DNA of 37,227 bases from Blastocatellia bacterium (GCA_021463145.1 JAJTWZ010000042.1:1-37227), one strand, 5' to 3'. Shown: positions 6,828-15,404, counted from the stretch's first letter. Program-made: numbers and translations. The notes: generated from the sequence alone by a model not told the origin.

Positions 6828-8981
6828 CTACGGCTTTGCGAAGAGCGCCGCGTCGACCTCGACGTTGACCTTCACGTCGGTGAGAGCGATCTCGATGAAC
6901 TTCTGCCCGTTCCGAAACTGCACGGTCGTGAAGGCGTGCTTCATCCCGCTTACGTCGCGCCAGTCCGACACCTGCACTTCGACTGTGCCCTGCGAAGTCG
7001 TGTATGCCACCTTAGCCGGAAGGAAGCTCGATGCATCCACGTGGAACTCCGTGGTGTGGCCGTCGACGTCGGTGATCGCGAAACCCTTCGTCGCGACACC
7101 GTTCACCGTCCCGTCGGCAAGTGGACGCACCGTCAGCTTCTCTCCCTGTCCGAATCGCCGGAGCAGCTTGATGCCGAAATACTTCCCTTCTTTCGACTGC
7201 GCCGAAATATCCTGCGCCCCCATGCCCTGATCCACCCACGCGCCGTCGGCGTTCGACCACTGCGTCACCTTCACGATGCCTAGATCCAGCTCCGCGCGCG
7301 AGCGATCGGGCAATATCTCCCACTGCCGTGCTGAAACGATGTCGAACGTCTGGGGTCCCTGCGACAGCTTTCCGCTGCCCGTTGCCACGAGCGTCCTCTG
7401 CCCAAGCCACGCGTCGCCGCCAAGGGCCGCGATCGTCTTTCGGGCGAGCTCGGCGCCCGCCTTCGCATCGGCGTCGCTGACGGCCGCGACCACTGCCTTC
7501 TGGCGGCGGAGGCCGGCCGACATCACATCGACCTCGTCGAACGGGATCTTCTCTACCGGTCCGAACTTCGCTACGCCGGCTTCGAACTCTTTCGCGTTGC
7601 CGGCAAGGACGATGACCATCTTTTCCGGATCGATCAGCCGTCCTGCGATCGATCGGACTTCAGCGCCCGTCACGGCGTTAACCTTCGAGGTGTACGTCCC
7701 GAGGTAGTCGGCCCCGAGACCGAAAAGCTCCGCCTGCAGCAATCGCCCAGCGACGGCCTCCGGCGTTTCCAGCCCGAGCAGAAAAATACCGGCGAGAAAT
7801 CCCTGCCGCGCCTTCAGCTCTTCGGCCGGCACGTCGGTCGATCGCATTCGATCGATCTCGTCGAATATGACCTGTACCGCTTCGACGGTGGTCGCCGTCT
7901 TGGTGTTCGTATCTACATAGAACGATCCTCCGTTGCGCCGCGCATCGACTCGTGACCTGGCCCCGTACGTCAGCCCTCGCTTAACGCGCAATTCGCTCTC
8001 GACTCGTGACGAGAACGGGGCGCCGCCGAAAATCGAGTTCGCGACACTCGCGCGGTAGAAGTCGGCGTCGGAGCGAGCGATGCCGGGAAGCCCCACTCGT
8101 ATCTCGGTCTGGGCCGCGTCGGGTTTGTCGAGGATAATGACTCGGCGCTTCCCTGGCACCGCGGCGTGCGCGGCTGGAGCAGCCGGAGGCGTGCCCTTCT
8201 CCCAGGCCCCGAAGTGCTTCTGGGCCAACTCGAATGCTTCGCCGGCAGTCAGGGCGCCGACGATCGCGATCGTAGCGTTACTAGCCACGTATTGAGACTT
8301 GTGGAAGGCGACGATGTCGTCACGCTTGATTGCGCCGACCGTTTCGGCCGTGCCTCCGATTGGGCGTGCGTAGGGGGAATCGCCGTACGTGATGTGGTCG
8401 AATACCTCGTTTGCGACTGTCCCGGCGCTGGATCGCGCGAGTTGGAGTCCGCTCAGGGTTTGTGTACGCGCCCGATCGATCTCCTCGTCAGCGAACTTCG
8501 GATTCATCACGACGTCGGCCAGCAGTTCGGCGGCAAGGTCCGCGCGATTCACAAGCACGGTCGTCGACGCCGACGTCGAATCCCATCCCGCGGAGACGCC
8601 CAGGCTGCCCCCCGTGCCGTCGATTGCCTCGGCTATCTGTGTCGCGGTTCTGGTGGACGTGCCCTGGTCGACCAGCCCCGCGGTCATCTGCGCGAGACCG
8701 GCCCGGTTTGCCGGTTCCGCCGACGCGCCCGTCTTCAACATCACCGTGATCGAAACCACGGGCTGGGCCTTGCTGGCGATGAAGATCACCCGAAGGCCGT
8801 TGGTCAGCACCTTCTCCTGCACCGGCGGGAGCTTGAAGTCCTTTGCGGGTCCGACGGGGGGCGGCTGTACCTTCTTCATATCGGCGGTTCCCTGTGCCAG
8901 CGCCGGCGAAGCGAGCGCAAGCAGGCTCGCCACTGTCGACACGGCGGCTCGTGCGCCGAGTGAGCGGATGTCGCGGCTCAT
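6828..8981 (-). CDS. Non-catalytic M16 peptidase subunit with C-terminal extension
   Basis: 717 residues with a signal peptide (ending SPALAQ), so periplasmic. Residues about 50-470 are two M16 (pitrilysin/MPP-like) domains. The zinc motif HxxEH of M16 is replaced by QMTAG (98-102, in RAGLAQMTAGL), so this chain cannot bind zinc in the usual way and is the alpha-like partner. The expected substrate-binding pattern of such subunits is present in the second half (KRGLTYGARSRVD). A further 240 or so residues, mostly beta, look like a LolA/outer-membrane-lipoprotein-sorting-like domain; this is inference. The ATG at 8981 overlaps the TGA of the upstream gene (ATGA) and is preceded by GGAGG. The frame is open further upstream, but that lies inside the neighbour. 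Together they should form an active/inactive M16 pair. Confidence 0.9.
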   Translation of the reverse strand: MSRDIRSLGARAAVSTVASLLALASPALAQGTADMKKVQPPPVGPAKDFKLPPVQEKVLTNGLRVIFIASKAQPVVSITVMLKTGASAEPANRAGLAQMTAGLVDQGTSTRTATQIAEAIDGTGGSLGVSAGWDSTSASTTVLVNRADLAAELLADVVMNPKFADEEIDRARTQTLSGLQLARSSAGTVANEVFDHITYGDSPYARPIGGTAETVGAIKRDDIVAFHKSQYVASNATIAIVGALTAGEAFELAQKHFGAWEKGTPPAAPAAHAAVPGKRRVIILDKPDAAQTEIRVGLPGIARSDADFYRASVANSIFGGAPFSSRVESELRVKRGLTYGARSRVDARRNGGSFYVDTNTKTATTVEAVQVIFDEIDRMRSTDVPAEELKARQGFLAGIFLLGLETPEAVAGRLLQAELFGLGADYLGTYTSKVNAVTGAEVRSIAGRLIDPEKMVIVLAGNAKEFEAGVAKFGPVEKIPFDEVDVMSAGLRRQKAVVAAVSDADAKAGAELARKTIAALGGDAWLGQRTLVATGSGKLSQGPQTFDIVSARQWEILPDRSRAELDLGIVKVTQWSNADGAWVDQGMGAQDISAQSKEGKYFGIKLLRRFGQGEKLTVRPLADGTVNGVATKGFAITDVDGHTTEFHVDASSFLPAKVAYTTSQGTVEVQVSDWRDVSGMKHAFTTVQFRNGQKFIEIALTDVKVNVEVDAALFAKP

Positions 8982-10351
8982 TTGGCACCTCCCTCGGCGG
9001 ACGCGCTGCGCATCGATTCTGGCAGCATGTAGATGACCGACCGGTTCTCTTTCGACAGGTACTTTTTTGCCACGCGCTGAATGTCGGCAGCGGTGACCGC
9101 CTGCATTCGCGTGACCTCCTCGTTGACGAGCTCCGGGTTGCCGAGCACGCAAGACGCAAACCCGAGCGCATCGGCGCGTTGTTGCACCGTCTGCTGGCCG
9201 ACCGTGGATTCGGCGATGATCTGTGTCTTCGCCTTCTCGAGCTCGGCATCGGTCACCAGCTCGTTCTTCAGGCGCTCGATCTCGGCGGCAAGCTCCGCCT
9301 CTCCGTCCTCCGGCTTCTGTCCGCCGTTTAGAATCGCGAAGAAGAAGAACAGCCCCGAGTCCTCGAGGAACGCGCCGCTTCCAGACGCCTGCAGAGCGAT
9401 CTGCTTATCGTAGACGAGCCGCTTGTAGAGACGCGACGACTGGCCGGACGACAGGATGCGCGACGCGGCCTCGATTGCGTAGCTGTCAGGCGTGCCGGCG
9501 CCCGGGATGTGGTACGCAAGGATGACCGCCGGCAGCGGCGTCTTCGAATCGTAATTCGTGACGCGCCGCTCCGCCGCCTGCGGCGGTTCGGCCTTCGCGG
9601 GCCGGGGTATGTCTCCCGTACCCCGCTTCACGCCGCCGAAGTGCCTGGTAACGGCCTTCTTCAGGTCTGCCGCCTTGAAGTCGCCGACGACGACGAGTGT
9701 TGCGTTGTTCGGCTTGTAATAGGTCTCGTGGAATGCCCTCACGTCGGCCAGGGTCGCGGCGTCGAGGTCGGCTTTGGATCCGATCGGCAGCCACTTGTAG
9801 CTGTGCGTCGTGAAAGCCGTGCCGAATACGATCTGCGCGAGCTTGCCGAACGGCGGGTTTTCGACCCTCTGGCGTAACTCTTCGATCACGACGTCGCGCT
9901 CGCTCTTCAGGTTAGCGTCGTCGACGATCAGCGAAGACATCCGTTCGGCTTCGAGCCAGAGCGTCTGGTCGAGCGCGTTCGACGGAATCGTCTGCCAGTA
10001 GAACGTGTAATCGAAGTTGGTGCCGGCGTTGATCACGCCTCCGACGTCGCTGATGCGTTGGGCGTGTTCCTGCGGCCCAAGGTTCTTCGAGCCCTTGAAC
10101 ATCAGGTGTTCGAAGAGGTGGGCGAATCCGGTACGCCCGACCTGTTCTTCCTTCGAGCCGACCTTGTACCAGACCTGTACGTTGACGATCGGCGCCGAAT
10201 TGTCCTCCACCGCGACGACTTTCAGTCCGTTTGGAAGGGCGAACTGGATGATCTCGAGTTTGGGTGGACGGATCGACTGCGCCGAGACTGGCGGAAGCTG
10301 TCCGGCGAAGATCGCGGCCAGCGACAGGCCGGCGAGATATCTGTGCAGCAT
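8978..10351 (-). CDS. Catalytic M16 family zinc metallopeptidase
   Basis: 457 residues with a signal peptide (MLHRYLAGLSLAAIFAGQLPPVSAQ), periplasmic. The zinc motif HLFEH (78-82, in GFAHLFEHLMFKGS) is intact, and the downstream glutamates (SERDVVIEELRQRVENP) match the third zinc ligand region of M16. The C-terminal half is the second M16 domain with KRLVYDKQIALQASGSG. Family members degrade peptides and protein fragments. The start at 10351 was chosen because GGAGG lies nine bases before it and the signal peptide then begins properly; the open frame continues upstream without support. The 4-nt overlap with the non-catalytic M16 gene implies translational coupling and equal amounts of both subunits. 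Confidence 0.93.
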   Translation of the reverse strand: MLHRYLAGLSLAAIFAGQLPPVSAQSIRPPKLEIIQFALPNGLKVVAVEDNSAPIVNVQVWYKVGSKEEQVGRTGFAHLFEHLMFKGSKNLGPQEHAQRISDVGGVINAGTNFDYTFYWQTIPSNALDQTLWLEAERMSSLIVDDANLKSERDVVIEELRQRVENPPFGKLAQIVFGTAFTTHSYKWLPIGSKADLDAATLADVRAFHETYYKPNNATLVVVGDFKAADLKKAVTRHFGGVKRGTGDIPRPAKAEPPQAAERRVTNYDSKTPLPAVILAYHIPGAGTPDSYAIEAASRILSSGQSSRLYKRLVYDKQIALQASGSGAFLEDSGLFFFFAILNGGQKPEDGEAELAAEIERLKNELVTDAELEKAKTQIIAESTVGQQTVQQRADALGFASCVLGNPELVNEEVTRMQAVTAADIQRVAKKYLSKENRSVIYMLPESMRSASAEGGAK

Positions 10352-10373
10352 TGTCGGAATCCTCCGGTGGTAA

Positions 10374-11108
10374 CTAGAACCGTATCTTCGGTCCCTTGCT
10401 GTACGACCGGCGGCCAAACAGCGATCGGGGACGAGCCGAGCTCAGAAGCAGCCGAAGCCCGGATGCGACGAGCGACAGCAGAAGCAACAAGAAGGCTACT
10501 ACGATTCCGATGTTTACGGGTTTCCAAGGCGTGTACTGCATGTAGTGCACGCGATAGGTCCAGTCGATCCAGTCGTTGAGCGCGGACTTGTGCGCGATCT
10601 CCGCCGTCAGGGCATTCACCGTGACCGTCTGGCCGGTGTCGAGAACCAGCTCCCACGCCGGTCCGGATCCTCGAAGCAACCCCGAAGGCGCTTCGACGTG
10701 GCGCGACGCGGTCACAGTACCGTATCGCGCGGCATTCGAGGACTTCTCGAGCGCGCTTCTTAGCGCGGAGGTGGCGGCCGCCGCATCCAGCGGATCCGCC
10801 GGTGCTCCCGTTGACGCGTTTGCCAGCCGATAGACGGGCTCGGATTCTGTGCCGGAAACGAGCAGATACAGGTCGCCCCGGTTGTCGTGAAGCAACTCGA
10901 TGCGGCGGAGATCCGCCGGCCTGATGCCGCACGCGACCGCGGCATCCGCTGGACTGACCCAGGCGCCGTTCGAACTAGCTGCCTGCGGCTTCAGCGGTTC
11001 GTACGCTTCGTCGTAACGGTACTTGTAGTTGAAAAGGAAGCCAGTGAGAGCCCAGAGAACGAATTGCAGGGCAAGGATCGCCCCGGCGATCTTGTGGAAT
11101 GTTCGCAC
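10374..11108 (-). CDS. PepSY-associated transmembrane protein
   Basis: 244 residues. An N-terminal membrane helix (HKIAGAILALQFVLWALTGFLF, about 5-27) is followed by a periplasmic part of about 165 residues and a second helix (NIGIVVAFLLLLLSLVASGLRLLL, about 198-222) ending in a basic tail. The motif DWIDWTYRVHYMQYTPWKPVNI just before the second helix is typical of the PepSY-associated TM family. Such proteins occur with iron uptake and peptidase genes and may help electron or peptide handling in the envelope, but the exact role is unknown. It lies 22 bases upstream of the M16 pair on the same strand and may be cotranscribed. Confidence 0.8.
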   Translation of the reverse strand: MRTFHKIAGAILALQFVLWALTGFLFNYKYRYDEAYEPLKPQAASSNGAWVSPADAAVACGIRPADLRRIELLHDNRGDLYLLVSGTESEPVYRLANASTGAPADPLDAAAATSALRSALEKSSNAARYGTVTASRHVEAPSGLLRGSGPAWELVLDTGQTVTVNALTAEIAHKSALNDWIDWTYRVHYMQYTPWKPVNIGIVVAFLLLLLSLVASGLRLLLSSARPRSLFGRRSYSKGPKIRF

Positions 11109-11120
11109 TCCTCTCCGATC

Positions 11121-11600
11121 CTAACGGGGCTCGTAATCGACGACTGCATCCTCGAACCAGGCACCGTTCTCGTCCGGATAGAAGATCCGGGCGCGATACC
11201 CGTTACCCGTCTGCAGGATCGAGAGGCGGGCGCCAAATTCGTCCGGTTCGCAGAGAATCGAGTCGCCGTTGACTTCCACGTGGTAATGAACGGCGAGTCC
11301 GCCCGGCATATAGACGATGGCGTAGAACTCGGACGGACCGTCTTCCGGAAGCGCTCCGAAGATCGTCAGGTCTTCGTGCTCAAGTTCGCCCGACGGCGTG
11401 TAGATGCGTTCGCGCGATTCGAGGAAGCTGCCGTCGAACAGGAATCGGCATTCGACATGGCAGATGCGAGCCTCTCCTCCGTGGGTCCCGTGGCCAAGCC
11501 AGGAGCCGGCGAGCCAGCCGAACTGAGACATCGCCGTCCTGCAATGCTCGGCGCGCTGTGCGAACGCCTCGGCGTCGAGGGCTTCGTCGTGGTCGCTCAT
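11121..11600 (-). CDS. DUF1579/THAP4-like beta-barrel protein
   Basis: 159 residues, no signal peptide, so cytoplasmic. After a short N-terminal helix (SDHDEALDAEAFAQRAEHC) it shows the pattern of small lipocalin-like barrels: FGWLAGSWLGHGTHGG, then alternating strands (CRFLFDGSFLESRERIYTP, YAIVYMPGGLAVHYHVEV, GYRARIFYPDENGAWFEDAVVDYEP). The family includes heme-binding nitrobindins and DUF1579; the nitrobindin heme-ligand histidine near the C-terminus is not evident here, so ligand binding is open. I chose the ATG at 11600 over an upstream in-frame ATG at 11627 because the extension (RWRARVHA) looks untranslated. It precedes the PepSY-type gene by 12 bases. Confidence 0.75.
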   Translation of the reverse strand: MSDHDEALDAEAFAQRAEHCRTAMSQFGWLAGSWLGHGTHGGEARICHVECRFLFDGSFLESRERIYTPSGELEHEDLTIFGALPEDGPSEFYAIVYMPGGLAVHYHVEVNGDSILCEPDEFGARLSILQTGNGYRARIFYPDENGAWFEDAVVDYEPR

Positions 11601-11674
11601 CGCGTGCACCCTAGCACGCCAGCGCACGCGCGGTAAACGGATCGAAACCTATGTTGCAGATTGGAGCGCCAGGC

Positions 11675-11685
11675 GTGTGGTACAC
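11675..11685. promoter_or_regulatory. Possible GntR operator / -10 region
   Basis: GTGT-GGT-ACAC is a perfect short inverted repeat of the kind bound by GntR/YtrA-type regulators. TACACT (11681-11686) could be a -10, though no well-spaced -35 was found. It lies 35 bp upstream of the GntR gene start, so autoregulation is plausible but the match is short. Confidence 0.35.
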
Positions 11686-11719
11686 TGACGCGTTTCCACG
11701 ACAGTCGAGGTGCACGCGG

Positions 11720-11980
11720 TTGGACATCAAGATTCTGGATACGGCCGGGCACGGGCCTGTGTACGAGCAGATTCGCTCGCAGATCGCGGCGATGATTGAG
11801 GGTGGCGAGCTGACAACGGGCAGCGAACTCCCGAAGCCGCACGTCATCGCCACGCAGTGCGGCGTCGATCGCGGTGAAGTGCAGCGCGCCTACTTCGAAC
11901 TCGAACAGGCTGGACTGCTCGTATCGAAGAAGTCCAAGAACTTCCTCGGTGAGTCGACCGTGACGTTCCGGGTGGTCTGA
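11720..11980 (+). CDS. Minimal GntR-family transcriptional regulator
   Basis: 86 residues: essentially only the GntR winged helix-turn-helix. The signature is intact: PVYEQIRSQIAAMIEGGELTTGSELP (helix 1), a recognition region reading HVIATQCGVDRGEVQRAYFELEQAGLLVSKK, then a short beta tail. There is no ligand-binding domain; YtrA-type GntR proteins are longer by about 30-40 residues. The TTG at 11720 was chosen as start because GAGG lies nine bases before it and the protein then opens directly at the domain (LDIKILD). An ATG at 11651 is in frame but would add a stretch lying over the likely promoter. No effector gene (such as an ABC transporter, usual for YtrA) follows; the next gene is the Fic-like protein. 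Confidence 0.82.
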   Translation: MDIKILDTAGHGPVYEQIRSQIAAMIEGGELTTGSELPKPHVIATQCGVDRGEVQRAYFELEQAGLLVSKKSKNFLGESTVTFRVV

Positions 11981-12115
11981 AACAGCGCGGGTATTCCAAG
12001 TTCGTTACTTCGAGCCCCGGGCAGTTCGCAGTGGAGGCGCACAATTCCCTCCTTCCGATCGGATCGCTCCCTCGCCACTGGTCGCACTACCGGCATTCTC
12101 CGATGACAGCACGAC

Positions 12116-12144
12116 TTGACGTTGTAGCTCGTTTTGGCTACAAG
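12116..12144 (+). promoter_or_regulatory. Promoter with inverted-repeat operator upstream of the Fic-like gene
   Basis: TTGACG (12116-12121) and TACAAG (12139-12144) are separated by exactly 17 bp. The spacer and -10 are occupied by a perfect inverted repeat, TTGTAGC-N8-GCTACAA (12122-12143). A protein bound there would block RNA polymerase. The -10 is so close to the ATG at 12153 that the transcript would be nearly leaderless if this promoter is used. Confidence 0.6.
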
Positions 12145-12152
12145 GAATCGCG

Positions 12153-13202
12153 ATGCTGCTCGAAATGCTTCGAATTCGCGACGACTCCGGCCTGGTCCGG
12201 TTGCTGCAGGCGACGGGCGACGTCGAACGATCGCTATCGCAACTCGAGGCCATCAACCCTAATACTTATGGCTCCATTATAGCTCCCGAGGTGCTTTCGC
12301 AGTCCGTCGCGGGTTCCGCGGTAATGGCGGGCTTCGCGGTCACGGAGTCTCAGGTGGCGCGGGTAATTTCCGGCGAGGACCCGGCATTGGATCAACCGGC
12401 GCTTGCGGCCGTTCGCGGCCTTGTCGATGCCCTTCGCACTGTTCTCGGCCGTCCCGGCGAGCTGCCTCTATCGGAGAGTCAACTCAAGTATTTGCAGAGT
12501 TTACTGCTCAGACACGAACCGGCGGCCGCGCTGTTCCGTCGCCAGTATCGTCGCGAAGGTGAAGACGCCGCTACGATTGCAGGTCGTGTCGCTCATCTCG
12601 TAGCCTGGGCCAGGACCAACGTCGACCAGGCCGCTTCCGTCGAATCCGGCCTGCTCAGGCCACCAGTTCGTCCTGCCCCTTTCCTTGTCGTAGCAGTGTT
12701 TGCGGGCCGACTGCTCGAGATCCGGCCGTTCGCGGTCGGCAATGGACGGTTGGCGAGAATCGTTACCGCACAGCTTCTGGCTCTTTGTGGCTATCACTTT
12801 CTCGCGCACTCTCCAATCGAGCCGGCGCTTGCCGAGCGCGCGGCCGCGATGGCTTCGGCGACCGAGAGCGGGAACACTCTCGCGTGGGTTGAGGCGTTTC
12901 TCGAGGCTCTAGCTTCGTGCGCGCGCGCGGCTGCGAAGGTAGCGGCCGTCGAGCGTCCGGACCGGGATCGTTCGCCGGCACCCGGCCCCTTTCTTCTCAC
13001 TCCCCGCCAGGAGCGGATTGCGGCCGCGATGCGTGAGCGAGGAGCCGCAAAGATCGGCGAGTTGCTGACCGCCCTCGAGATCCCGCGGGCTACGTTGAAG
13101 AAGGACCTGCGCGGGTTGATCGGCGCCGGGGTCCTCTCGGCGACCGGAGTTCGCAAAGGCACGGTCTACCGTGTCTTGCCCGAGGCGCGGGCGGCTGATT
13201 AA
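12153..13202 (+). CDS. Fic-fold protein lacking the catalytic histidine, with C-terminal winged helix
   Basis: 349 residues, cytoplasmic. The central Fic domain is recognisable by EIRPFAVGNGRLARI (189-203). The family motif HPFxxGNGRxxR has Arg191 in place of the essential His, so AMP transfer by the normal mechanism should be impossible. The N-terminal inhibitory motif of class II Fic proteins (S-x-x-E-G) also appears lost: SVAGSAVMAG (51-60) has no Glu. The N-terminus (IAPEVLSQSVAGS) still aligns with Fic/DUF4172-type proteins. A C-terminal winged helix-turn-helix (about 280-345: LTPRQERIAAAMRERG, then KIGELLTALEIPRATLKKDLRGLIGAGVL) suggests DNA binding. AGGA lies upstream of the ATG. The promoter contains a perfect inverted repeat, so this may be a Fic-derived autoregulator. 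Eleven bases separate it from the next gene. Confidence 0.85.
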   Translation: MLLEMLRIRDDSGLVRLLQATGDVERSLSQLEAINPNTYGSIIAPEVLSQSVAGSAVMAGFAVTESQVARVISGEDPALDQPALAAVRGLVDALRTVLGRPGELPLSESQLKYLQSLLLRHEPAAALFRRQYRREGEDAATIAGRVAHLVAWARTNVDQAASVESGLLRPPVRPAPFLVVAVFAGRLLEIRPFAVGNGRLARIVTAQLLALCGYHFLAHSPIEPALAERAAAMASATESGNTLAWVEAFLEALASCARAAAKVAAVERPDRDRSPAPGPFLLTPRQERIAAAMRERGAAKIGELLTALEIPRATLKKDLRGLIGAGVLSATGVRKGTVYRVLPEARAAD

Positions 13203-13213
13203 ATGGCGCCCCG

Positions 13214-13387
13214 ATGAGTCCGTGCACCAAATGCGGCCGCGAAGACGAGACGGTCTTTCGCATACTTCGCTGTCCGGCGTGCCTGTCGTACATCTGCGAG
13301 TCCTGCGCGATCCGCTATAACGGCCGGTACTTCTGTTCTCACGAGTGCTCGGTGACTTTCTACTGGGACTACGGCGACGATGAGTGA
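13214..13387 (+). CDS. Small Cys-rich zinc-ribbon protein
   Basis: 57 residues with eight cysteines and one likely ligand histidine: Cys4-x2-Cys7, Cys20-x2-Cys23, Cys28-x2-Cys31, Cys41-x-His43-x-Cys45. This spacing is typical of a compact double zinc-binding module resembling HIT-type or B-box-like zinc fingers. Codons show the same G/C wobble bias as neighbours. It starts 11 bases after the Fic-like gene and overlaps hemB by eight bases (its TGA is at 13385-13387, the hemB ATG at 13380). Its role is unknown; context suggests cotranscription with hemB, itself a zinc enzyme, so a link to zinc handling is possible but speculative. Confidence 0.75.
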   Translation: MSPCTKCGREDETVFRILRCPACLSYICESCAIRYNGRYFCSHECSVTFYWDYGDDE

Positions 13388-14363
13388 TCCGGCAATGGAA
13401 GGGCTCGTGGAGAGACCGCGACGCCTGCGTCGAACTGCAGCTCTTCGCGCGATGGTTCGCGAGACGCGGCTCGACGCAGCGCAGCTCGTGCAGCCGTACT
13501 TCGTCGTGCCCGGCGAAGGCGTTCGCCGCGAGATCGGCTCGATGCCCGGTCAGTTCCAGCTTTCGATCGACGAGCTGGTCGAGGAGGCGCGCCGCGCCGA
13601 ATCGGCCGGCGTGAGGTCGGTGATCCTCTTCGGGCTGCCCGAGTCCAAGAATCCACTCGGCACCGGCGCGCACGAACACGACGGCATCGTTCAGAAGGCG
13701 CTCTCCGCGCTTCGCCGCGAGACGCCCGGCCTCGTCAGGATCGCCGACACCTGCCTTTGCGAGTACACCGATCACGGTCATTGCGGGCCGCTGTTGGACG
13801 ACGAAGTGGACAACGATGCTACGCTCGGCATCCTCGCCCGCACCGCGATCGCCCAGGCCGAGGCGGGCGCCGACATCGTCGCGCCGTCGGGAATGATGGA
13901 CGGCATGGTTGGCGCGATCCGCGGCGCGCTCGACGGCGCGGGGTTCACCGGCGTGCCGATCATGTCGTACGCGGTGAAGTACGCGTCTGGCTTCTACGGT
14001 CCGTTCCGCGAGGCCGCCGACAGCGCGCCTGCGTTCGGCGACCGGCGCGGTTATCAGATGGATCCGGCCAACGTGCGCGAAGGGCTGCGCGAAGCCGAGC
14101 TCGACGTTCGCGAGGGCGCGGACATCCTGATGGTCAAGCCGGCGTTGCCCTATCTCGACGTCCTGCGAGCAGTTCGCGAACGCTTCGACCTGCCCGTTGC
14201 CGCGTACCACGTAAGCGGCGAATACGCGATGATCAAGGCCGCGGCGTCAAACGGCTGGATCGACGAACAGCGCGTCGTCGACGAGTCGCTGACCTCGATC
14301 GCGCGCGCCGGCGCCAGCATCATTCTCACCTACTTCGCCACCGAGGTGGCCGCCCGTCTTTGA
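13380..14363 (+). CDS. hemB: Delta-aminolevulinic acid dehydratase (porphobilinogen synthase)
   Basis: 327 residues, the usual length. It condenses two 5-aminolevulinate molecules to porphobilinogen in the cytoplasm, the second common step of heme and other tetrapyrrole synthesis. The zinc-site cluster [13 protein letters not shown] (about 123-135) retains three cysteines, so it is the zinc-dependent type rather than the Asp-rich magnesium type. The active-site lysines lie in [15 protein letters not shown] and in [26 protein letters not shown] is also a family hallmark. The start at 13380 overlaps the small Cys-rich gene; a second Met (13395) is a possible alternative. trpS follows after 51 bases. 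Confidence 0.97.
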   Translation: MSDPAMEGLVERPRRLRRTAALRAMVRETRLDAAQLVQPYFVVPGEGVRREIGSMPGQFQLSIDELVEEARRAESAGVRSVILFGLPESKNPLGTGAHEHDGIVQKALSALRRETPGLVRIADTCLCEYTDHGHCGPLLDDEVDNDATLGILARTAIAQAEAGADIVAPSGMMDGMVGAIRGALDGAGFTGVPIMSYAVKYASGFYGPFREAADSAPAFGDRRGYQMDPANVREGLREAELDVREGADILMVKPALPYLDVLRAVRERFDLPVAAYHVSGEYAMIKAAASNGWIDEQRVVDESLTSIARAGASIILTYFATEVAARL

Positions 14364-14414
14364 GGATCGACGGGCTTCCGGTCCGACTGATCGAACCTGC
14401 TCACTCACCTGGCA

Positions 14415-15404
14415 ATGACCGACACGACGAAACGACTCCGAATTCTCTCTGGCGTTCAGCCTTCCGGCACGCTGCACATCGGCAACTACTTCGGTGCTCT
14501 TCGCCAGCACATCGCGATGCAGGACGCCGGCGACGCCTTCTACTTCCTCGCCAATTACCACGCGTTGACGACCGTCAACGATGCTTCCACGTTGCTCGAG
14601 CTGACTCGCGACGCCGCGCTCGATTATCTGGCGCTGGGGCTCGATCCGCAAAAGGCCACGTTCTTCCGCCAGTCCGACGTGCCCGAAGTCTGCGAGCTGA
14701 CCTGGTTGCTCTCGACCGTCACGGGAATGGGTCTTCTGGAGCGAGCCGTCTCGTACAAGGACAAGCTCGCTCGCGGTATCCAGCCGCGCGTGGGCCTCTT
14801 CACCTACCCGGTGCTCATGGCCGCCGACATCCTGATCTATGACGCCGACGTGGTGCCGGTCGGCGCCGACCAGGTGCAGCACATCGAGATGACTCGCGAC
14901 ATGGCCGGCTACTTCAATACGATTTATGGCGAGACGTTCCACCTTCCCGAGCCCAGGCTGGAGGAATCGACGGCCAGGGTGCCTGGCACCGACGGGCAGA
15001 AGATGTCGAAGTCTTACGGCAACACGATCGGAATCTTCGACGAGGGGAAAGTTCTGAAGACGAAGGTCATGGGGATCGTTACGGACTCGACTCCGGTCGA
15101 ATCGCCGAAGGATCCCGAGTCGAACACCGTCTGGCAGCTCTACCGCCTCGTGGCGCCACCCGATGCCGCGGAGGACATGGCAGCGCAGATGCGCGCCGGC
15201 GGCTACGGATACGGAACCGCGAAAAAGGCGCTCCTCGAGGCGATCGACGAGACATTCGCGCCCTTCCGTGACAGGCGCAAGGAGCTTGCCTCGCGGCCCG
15301 AGGTGGTGGAGGACGTCCTGCGCGACGGCGCCGGCCGCGCTCGCGAACACGCGCGCCGCGTTCTGGACCGCGCACGGTCCGCGTGCGGAATCGCCCCCAG
15401 ATGA
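14415..15404 (+). CDS. trpS: Tryptophanyl-tRNA synthetase
   Basis: 329 residues, typical for the bacterial enzyme. It charges tRNA-Trp with tryptophan using ATP. Class I signature motifs are intact: PSGTLHIGNYFGAL (about 15-28, the HIGH motif as HIGN) and GQKMSKSYGN (about 193-202, KMSKS). The tryptophan-site segment VPVGADQVQHIEMTRDMA is also present. The ribosome-binding site is weak. It ends in a 4-nt ATGA overlap with the DUF362 gene, implying translational coupling, and follows hemB in the same direction. Confidence 0.97.
   Translation: MTDTTKRLRILSGVQPSGTLHIGNYFGALRQHIAMQDAGDAFYFLANYHALTTVNDASTLLELTRDAALDYLALGLDPQKATFFRQSDVPEVCELTWLLSTVTGMGLLERAVSYKDKLARGIQPRVGLFTYPVLMAADILIYDADVVPVGADQVQHIEMTRDMAGYFNTIYGETFHLPEPRLEESTARVPGTDGQKMSKSYGNTIGIFDEGKVLKTKVMGIVTDSTPVESPKDPESNTVWQLYRLVAPPDAAEDMAAQMRAGGYGYGTAKKALLEAIDETFAPFRDRRKELASRPEVVEDVLRDGAGRAREHARRVLDRARSACGIAPR

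Noticed and set aside
12909-14210. 433-codon minus-strand frame over hemB
   Set aside because: Antisense shadow of the G+C-biased hemB and Fic-like genes; no family motif in the predicted protein.
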